Assembly: GCA_025210525.1 (NCBI GenBank)
Contig: JAOARP010000001.1
Location: forward strand, 1 to 57,497
DNA from: Marinisporobacter sp.
GTDB lineage: Bacteria > Bacillota > Clostridia > Peptostreptococcales > Thermotaleaceae
Reading direction: 5' to 3'
DNA: 57,497 bases
The notes under the pieces were generated by a model. It was given only the letters and a program-made list of their open reading frames with translations, had not been told where the DNA came from and searched no databases. This document shows, piece by piece, positions 53,217 through 57,497 of this stretch (positions are counted from its first letter, which is position 1; each line of letters opens with the position of its first letter). The translations under genes and the position numbers were made by a program.

Positions 53217-54503
53217 GTGCGCTTAGAATTAGGAAAAATTAATATTACAGATGTTCAATTTGGGGACACAACCAAAGTAGAAAATGGAATATTATATGTA
53301 AACAAAGAAGAGATCATTAGTATGATAAAGGAAGATGATCACATTAAGAGCGTGCAGGTAGAACTTGCGAAACCAGGTGAAGAAACCAGAATAACTCCTG
53401 TAAAGGATGTTATTGAACCAAGAGTAAAAGTTGATGGACAAGGTGGTATATTCCCTGGAGTAATCAATAAAGTTACTACTGTAGGATCAGGTCGCACACA
53501 TGTATTAAAAGGAGCCGCAGTGGTTACTTGCGGTAAAATCGTAGGTTTCCAGGAAGGTATTATTGATATGAGTGGTCCTGGAGCTGAGTATACTCCGTTT
53601 TCAAAATTAAATAATGTTTGTTTGGTTATTGAACCAATAGACGATTTGAAACAACATGAATATGAAGCTGCTGTAAGAATGGCAGGATTAAAAGTAGCTA
53701 GTTTCATTGGTGAAGCAGGAAAAGAAATTACTCCTGATGAAGTAGAAGTTTATGAGACAAAGCCATTATTTGAGAGTGTTGCTGAGTATCCAGATCTACC
53801 AAAGGTTGGTTATGTTTATATGCTTCAAACACAAGGGCTACTTCATGATACTTATGTGTATGGTGTAGATGCAAAGAAAATAGTACCTACAATTCTTTAT
53901 CCAACAGAAGTAATGGATGGAGCAATTCTTAGCGGTAACTGCGTATCAGCTTGTGATAAAAATACAACTTATCATCATTTAAATAATCCAATCATTCATG
54001 ATTTATATGAAAGACATGGAAAAGATATTAACTTTGTAGGAGTAATCATTACAAATGAAAACGTATATCTTGCAGATAAGGAGAGATCTTCAAATTGGAC
54101 TGCAAAGCTTTGCAAGTTCTTAGGACTTGATGGTGCCCTTGTATCTCAAGAAGGTTTTGGTAATCCAGATACAGACCTTATTATGAATTGCAAGAAAATT
54201 GAAAATGAAGGTGTGAAAACTGTTATCGTTACTGACGAATATGCAGGTCGTGATGGTGCATCTCAATCTCTTGCAGATGCAGATCCAAAAGCTGATGCTG
54301 TGGTAACTGGCGGTAATGCAAATGAAGTCATTGTGCTTCCTCCAATGAAAAGAATAATTGGAATGCTTGATTATGTAGATAGAATCGCTGGAGGCTTTGA
54401 TGGAAGTTTAAGACCTGATGGAAGTATTGAAGCTGAAATCCAAGTAATCACTGGAGCAACAAATGAATTAGGTTTCAATAAGATGTCTGCTACAGGATAT
54501 TAA
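53217..54503 (+). CDS. grdE: Glycine reductase component B, GrdE proprotein
   Basis: A 428-residue substrate-binding proprotein of component B. The start is GTG 53217, which follows AAGGGAGGTG; an ATG two bases earlier is out of frame. In the family the chain is cleaved before a Cys that becomes an N-terminal pyruvoyl-type carbonyl; here the likely site is Asn241-Cys242 in LSGNCVSACDKNT. The carbonyl forms a Schiff base with glycine. VNKVTTVGSGRTHVLKGAAV-like and TDEYAGRDGASQSLADADP blocks are family-typical. It pairs with GrdB. Substrate (glycine rather than sarcosine or betaine) is inferred from the glycine riboswitch and gene order. Confidence 0.94.
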   Translation: MRLELGKINITDVQFGDTTKVENGILYVNKEEIISMIKEDDHIKSVQVELAKPGEETRITPVKDVIEPRVKVDGQGGIFPGVINKVTTVGSGRTHVLKGAAVVTCGKIVGFQEGIIDMSGPGAEYTPFSKLNNVCLVIEPIDDLKQHEYEAAVRMAGLKVASFIGEAGKEITPDEVEVYETKPLFESVAEYPDLPKVGYVYMLQTQGLLHDTYVYGVDAKKIVPTILYPTEVMDGAILSGNCVSACDKNTTYHHLNNPIIHDLYERHGKDINFVGVIITNENVYLADKERSSNWTAKLCKFLGLDGALVSQEGFGNPDTDLIMNCKKIENEGVKTVIVTDEYAGRDGASQSLADADPKADAVVTGGNANEVIVLPPMKRIIGMLDYVDRIAGGFDGSLRPDGSIEAEIQVITGATNELGFNKMSATGY

Positions 54504-54552
54504 TATAAAGGGCTTTAAAACAAAAAAATAAATGAGAGAAAGGATGGTAGCC

Positions 54553-55023
54553 ATGAGTATTTTAGATGGTAAAAAAGTCATCGTCATTGGTGACAGAGAT
54601 GGTATACCAGGTCCTGCTATGGAAGAGTGTCTAAAAGACACAGGTGCAGAAGTAGTATTCTCTTCTACTGAATGCTTTGTCTGAACCGCTGCAGGAGCAA
54701 TGGACCTAGAAAATCAAAACAGGGTAAAAACGTTAACAGAAAAGTATGGAGCAGAAAATATGCTAGTACTTTTAGGAGCAGCAGAAGCGGAAGCTGCAGG
54801 CTTAGCTGCTGAAACTGTAACAAATGGAGACCCTACTTTTGCAGGTCCATTAGCAGGAGTTCAGTTAGGACTCAGAGTATATCATATTGTAGAGCCAGAA
54901 ATTAAAGAATCCGTAAATGAAGAAGTATATGAAGACCAAGTTGGCATGATGGAAATGGTATTAGAAGTTGATGAGGTCATTGAAGAGATGAGTTCAATGA
55001 GAGAACAATTCTGTAAATATTAA
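54553..55023 (+). CDS. grdA: Glycine reductase selenoprotein A, with in-frame UGA read as selenocysteine
   Basis: One gene of 157 codons including the stop. TGA at 54682-54684 is codon 44, in the motif CFV-U-TAAG, the known place of selenocysteine in GrdA. The frame continues to TAA at 55021. GrdA carries the carboxymethyl group as a Se-carboxymethyl-selenoether and delivers acetyl to component C. A hairpin follows the UGA directly (54686-54703). The product is small and acidic, with [20 protein letters not shown] and [15 protein letters not shown] as family blocks. The stop codon is not a mutation. Confidence 0.96.
54686..54703 (+). promoter_or_regulatory. SECIS-like hairpin of grdA
   Basis: CCGCTGC, loop AGGA, GCAATGG (one mismatch, one G-U), beginning one base after the UGA. 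The position fits a bacterial SECIS element read by SelB. Confidence 0.6.
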
Positions 55024-55060
55024 AAAAATTTCCCGTTAAAAATACGAGAGGGGGGAAAAC

Positions 55061-56371
55061 ATGAGCAAGATTAGAGTTGTTCATTATATAAACCAATTCT
55101 TCGCAGGTATTGGTGGAGAAGAAAAAGCAGATATAAAGCCGGAAGTGAGAGAAGGCGTAGTAGGACCAGGAATGGCATTAAAAGGAGCTTTTAAGGATGA
55201 AGCTGAGATTGTTGCTACGGTCATTTGTGGAGATTCCTATTTCAATGAAAATATTGAAGAAGCAAAAGCTGTTATTATAGATATGGTGAAAGAGTATAAT
55301 CCTGACTTGTTCATTGCAGGTCCAGCTTTTAATGCAGGTAGATATGGTGTAGCTTGTGGAGCTATTAGTAAAGCTGTAAAAGAAGCTTTTGATATTCCAG
55401 TTGTAACAGCTATGTATCCGGAAAATCCTGGATCAGATATGTTTAAAAAAGATCTTTATATTATCGAGACAGGAAACTCAGCTGCTACGATGAGAAAAGC
55501 TATTCCAGCTTTAGCGAAATTTGCTCTAAAGATTGGAAAAGGTGAAGAAATTGGGGCTCCTAGTGTAGAGGGATATATCCCAAGAGGAGTAAGAAAGAAT
55601 ATTTTCAGAGAAGAAAGAGGATCAAAGAGAGCTGTTGATATGCTGGTTAAGAAGTTAAAGGGCGAGGAATTTGTTACAGAATATCCAATGCCAGACTTTG
55701 ATAATGTGACGCCGGGTAAAGCTATCCCAGATATATCAAAAGCAAAAGTAGCTATTGTTACTTCTGGTGGTATTGTACCAAAAGGAAATCCAGATCATAT
55801 TGAATCGTCAAGTGCATCAAAATATGGTAAATATGATATTGCTGATTTTAGTGATTTAACAGCTGAAACTCATGAAACAGCACATGGTGGCTATGACCCT
55901 GTTTATGCTAATGAAGATTCAGATAGAGTATTACCTGTTGATGTCTTAAGAGATTTAGAAAAAGAAGGAAGAATCGGAGAACTTCACAGATATTTCTATA
56001 CTACTACAGGAAATGGAACATCTGTTGGTAATTCTAAAAAGTTTGCAGCTGAGTATGCACAAGAATTAGTAGCAGATGGTGTAGATGCAGTTATTCTAAC
56101 ATCAACCTGAGGTACTTGTACACGTTGCGGTGCAACGATGGTAAAAGAAATTGAAAGAACTGGAATTCCAGTTGTTCATATGTGTACGGTTGTTCCTATC
56201 TCATTAACAGTTGGAGCAAATAGAATCGTACCTACAATTGCTATTCCTCATCCTCTAGGAAATCCATCATTGGATCCAGAGGAAGAGAAAAAAATAAGAA
56301 GAAAATTAGTTGAAAAAGCATTAAAAGCATTAGAAACAGAAGTAGAAGAACAAACTGTTTTTGAAGATTAA
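55061..56371 (+). CDS. grdB: Glycine reductase component B selenoprotein GrdB, with in-frame UGA
   Basis: One gene of 436 residues. TGA at 56108-56110 is codon 350 in LTST-U-GTCTRCGATM, the known selenocysteine place of GrdB. The N-terminal VVHYINQFFAGIGGEEKAD, PAFNAGRYGVACG and the later THETAHGGYDPVYANEDSDRVLP (seen in part) are family blocks. GrdB works with processed GrdE to form the selenoether of the substrate and pass it to GrdA. The start is 37 bp after grdA with GAGGGGGG. Two shorter frames on either side of the UGA would otherwise be called as a broken gene. Confidence 0.96.
56123..56137 (+). promoter_or_regulatory. SECIS-like hairpin of grdB
   Basis: CGTTGC, loop GGT, GCAACG: a perfect 6-bp stem starting 12 bases after the UGA at 56108. 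Confidence 0.6.
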
Positions 56372-56642
56372 ATCTTTGCCAGCTGTTTCAGGCAGCTGGC
56401 AGCTGCTTGACTATAAATGGGTGGTGGAAATCACCCATTTATTAAAATTATATAATGGTTTTATAGATTTATACATGTTTATTAAAACTTTTAATAAAAG
56501 AACAATCATCATAAATATTTTCTATATGTATGAAAGATATTTATATTTGTAATATACTAAGATAGATGATTGAATAGTCTGTAGCTGCGAGCTGCATAAA
56601 ACTTGCGGCAAAATTTTTTTGAAATTATATGGAGGTGGAAAA
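56372..56642 (+). other. Structured spacer between grdB and grdC
   Basis: A 270-base gap without a gene in an otherwise tight operon. Hairpin 1: TGCCAGCTG (56377-56385) with CAGCTGGCA (56393-56401). Hairpin 2: TAAATGGGTG (56414-56423) with CACCCATTTA (56432-56441). Neither has a T run. Near 56580-56620 a third, weaker structure (GCTGC with GCGGC) precedes AAAATTTTTTT. AGCTGC recurs on both sides. Confidence 0.5.
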
Positions 56643-57497
56643 ATGAGTTATCCAGTAATAAAAGGTGCAGGATATGCATTAGTGTATACACCGGATATGA
56701 TTATCCATAATGGAACAACCCAAACCACAGAAAGAATTACAAACCCTGATTCAGAATATCTTAAAAAGCTACCAGAGCATATTAGAAGCTATGAAGAAGT
56801 TCTAAATTATGCGCCAAACCAAGTATACATAGGAAATATGCATCCAGAAGACTTAAGAGAATACAATTTACCTTGGTGCAGTCAAGAGGCTAAGAGTAAA
56901 GACCGTTTTGGAAAATTCGGAGAAATTATGCCACAAGATGAGTTCATCGCTCTTATAAAGATTGTAGATGCATTTGATCTTGTAAAGATTGAAAAAGGAT
57001 TTACACAAATATTAAAAGAAAAAATAGAGAATCATCCATTGTTTAAAGAAGAGGTAGAAAAGCTAAAAGAGGGAGAAGAACTAGCTGAAATTGAGAAATT
57101 TATCAATGAGCAGCATGCAGAAGCCCTTTATCATGAAGGAAAATTAGTAGGTTGTGTAAAAAGAGCTCATGATGTGGATGTAAACTTAACTTCCCATATT
57201 CTTTTTGAAAACCTAGTAGTAAAAGCTTCAGGAGTTTTAGCCTTTAAGCATCTTGTAGATAAAAATAATTTAGATGTAGCAGATATTGATTATGTTATTG
57301 AGTGTTCAGAAGAAGCTTGTGGAGATATGAACCAAAGAGGCGGTGGAAACTTTGCGAAAGCTATAGCAGAGTGTTCAGGAGCTGTTAATGCAACAGGTTC
57401 AGATACAAGAGGATTCTGTGCAGCACCAACTCATGCTCTTATTCAAGCAGCATCTCTTGTAAAGGCAGGAACTTATGAAAATGTAGTCATCGTAGCA
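56643..57497 (+). CDS. grdC: Glycine reductase complex component C, beta subunit (GrdC), 5' part
   Basis: The first 285 codons are visible and the frame is still open at the end of the window. It is a ketoacyl-ACP-synthase (FabH-like) fold protein. PVIKGAGYALVYTPDMI, NPDSEYLKKLPEHIRSYEE (in part), QVYIGNMHPEDL, VIECSEEACGDMNQRGGGNF and the Cys region GSDTRGFCAAPTHALI mark it as GrdC. The Cys in that last block is the likely acetyl carrier before GrdD makes acetyl phosphate. The ATG follows GGAGGTGG. Confidence 0.95.
   Translation, partial: MSYPVIKGAGYALVYTPDMIIHNGTTQTTERITNPDSEYLKKLPEHIRSYEEVLNYAPNQVYIGNMHPEDLREYNLPWCSQEAKSKDRFGKFGEIMPQDEFIALIKIVDAFDLVKIEKGFTQILKEKIENHPLFKEEVEKLKEGEELAEIEKFINEQHAEALYHEGKLVGCVKRAHDVDVNLTSHILFENLVVKASGVLAFKHLVDKNNLDVADIDYVIECSEEACGDMNQRGGGNFAKAIAECSGAVNATGSDTRGFCAAPTHALIQAASLVKAGTYENVVIVA

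Noticed and set aside
53339-53707. 122-residue minus-strand frame
   Set aside because: Shadow of grdE.
54700-55023. Separate gene starting after the UGA of grdA
   Set aside because: The frame upstream reads CFV before the UGA and matches GrdA; this is one selenoprotein gene.
56138-56371. Separate gene, or frameshifted pseudogene, at the end of grdB
   Set aside because: It is the same frame as 55061-56107, joined across a selenocysteine UGA at the expected residue.
56361-56552. 63-residue frame between grdB and grdC
   Set aside because: No RBS, AT-rich random composition, and it overlaps two hairpins.

Overview
The window comes from a low-GC, anaerobic, endospore-forming member of the Clostridia that ferments amino acids. 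The evidence is a selenoprotein glycine reductase locus with in-frame UGA codons, a glycine riboswitch, a complete-looking set of anaerobic (early cobalt insertion) corrin ring genes, a GerAB-type spore germination permease, a VanW protein and AT-rich spacers. I cannot name the species from sequence reading alone; an Alkaliphilus/Crassaminicella-like clostridium is a guess.

Layout. 1-725: 3' end of a grdD gene, a terminator, then a lone grd-type thioredoxin. 827-6643: FtsA-like ATPase with a beta-grasp-like tail, an initiator tRNA on the minus strand, a VanW protein, a DUF2225 protein and a convergent GerAB-type permease. 6896-8796: cobU-cobS-cobC, for nucleotide loop assembly. 8823-27899: a cobalamin riboswitch and terminator followed by 19 tightly packed genes (cbiA to hemL) covering the C5 route to 5-aminolevulinate, uroporphyrinogen III, precorrin-2 and most of the corrin ring steps. 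No cbiL or cobalt chelatase gene is in the cluster. 27988-36999: mostly single housekeeping genes (SEC-C protein, P4-type phosphatase, aminotransferase, AraC regulator facing a MATE pump, DUF2809, rarA, homoserine dehydrogenase). 37191-45991: a sigma-54 enhancer-binding regulator facing a five-gene operon (SDR dehydrogenase, GcvPA-like, GcvPB-like, AcoX/NAD-kinase-like, NhaC-like transporter) with a -24/-12 promoter. 46189-51044: DUF362, CheX, TrmL, Na/Pi cotransporter and DegV. 51084-57497: promoter, tandem glycine riboswitch, terminator and grdX-trxB-trxA-grdE-grdA-grdB-grdC; grdC runs off the window.

How the parts work together. The right-hand operon lets the cell use glycine as electron acceptor (TrxB/TrxA supply electrons, GrdE/GrdB bind glycine, GrdA carries the carboxymethyl-selenoether, GrdC/GrdD release acetyl phosphate), and the riboswitch ties it to glycine level. 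The B12 operon is tied to B12 level and also controls the trunk tetrapyrrole genes.

The most interesting region is 37191-45991. The two glycine-decarboxylase P-protein-like subunits keep the PLP lysine loop but have lost several motifs of the glycine enzyme. No gcvT, gcvH or lpd is nearby. Together with the dedicated sigma-54 activator, a perfect 13-bp inverted repeat overlapping the activator's own promoter, and the -24/-12 promoter, this looks like an inducible catabolic pathway for an unidentified amino acid or amine. That function is inferred, not shown.
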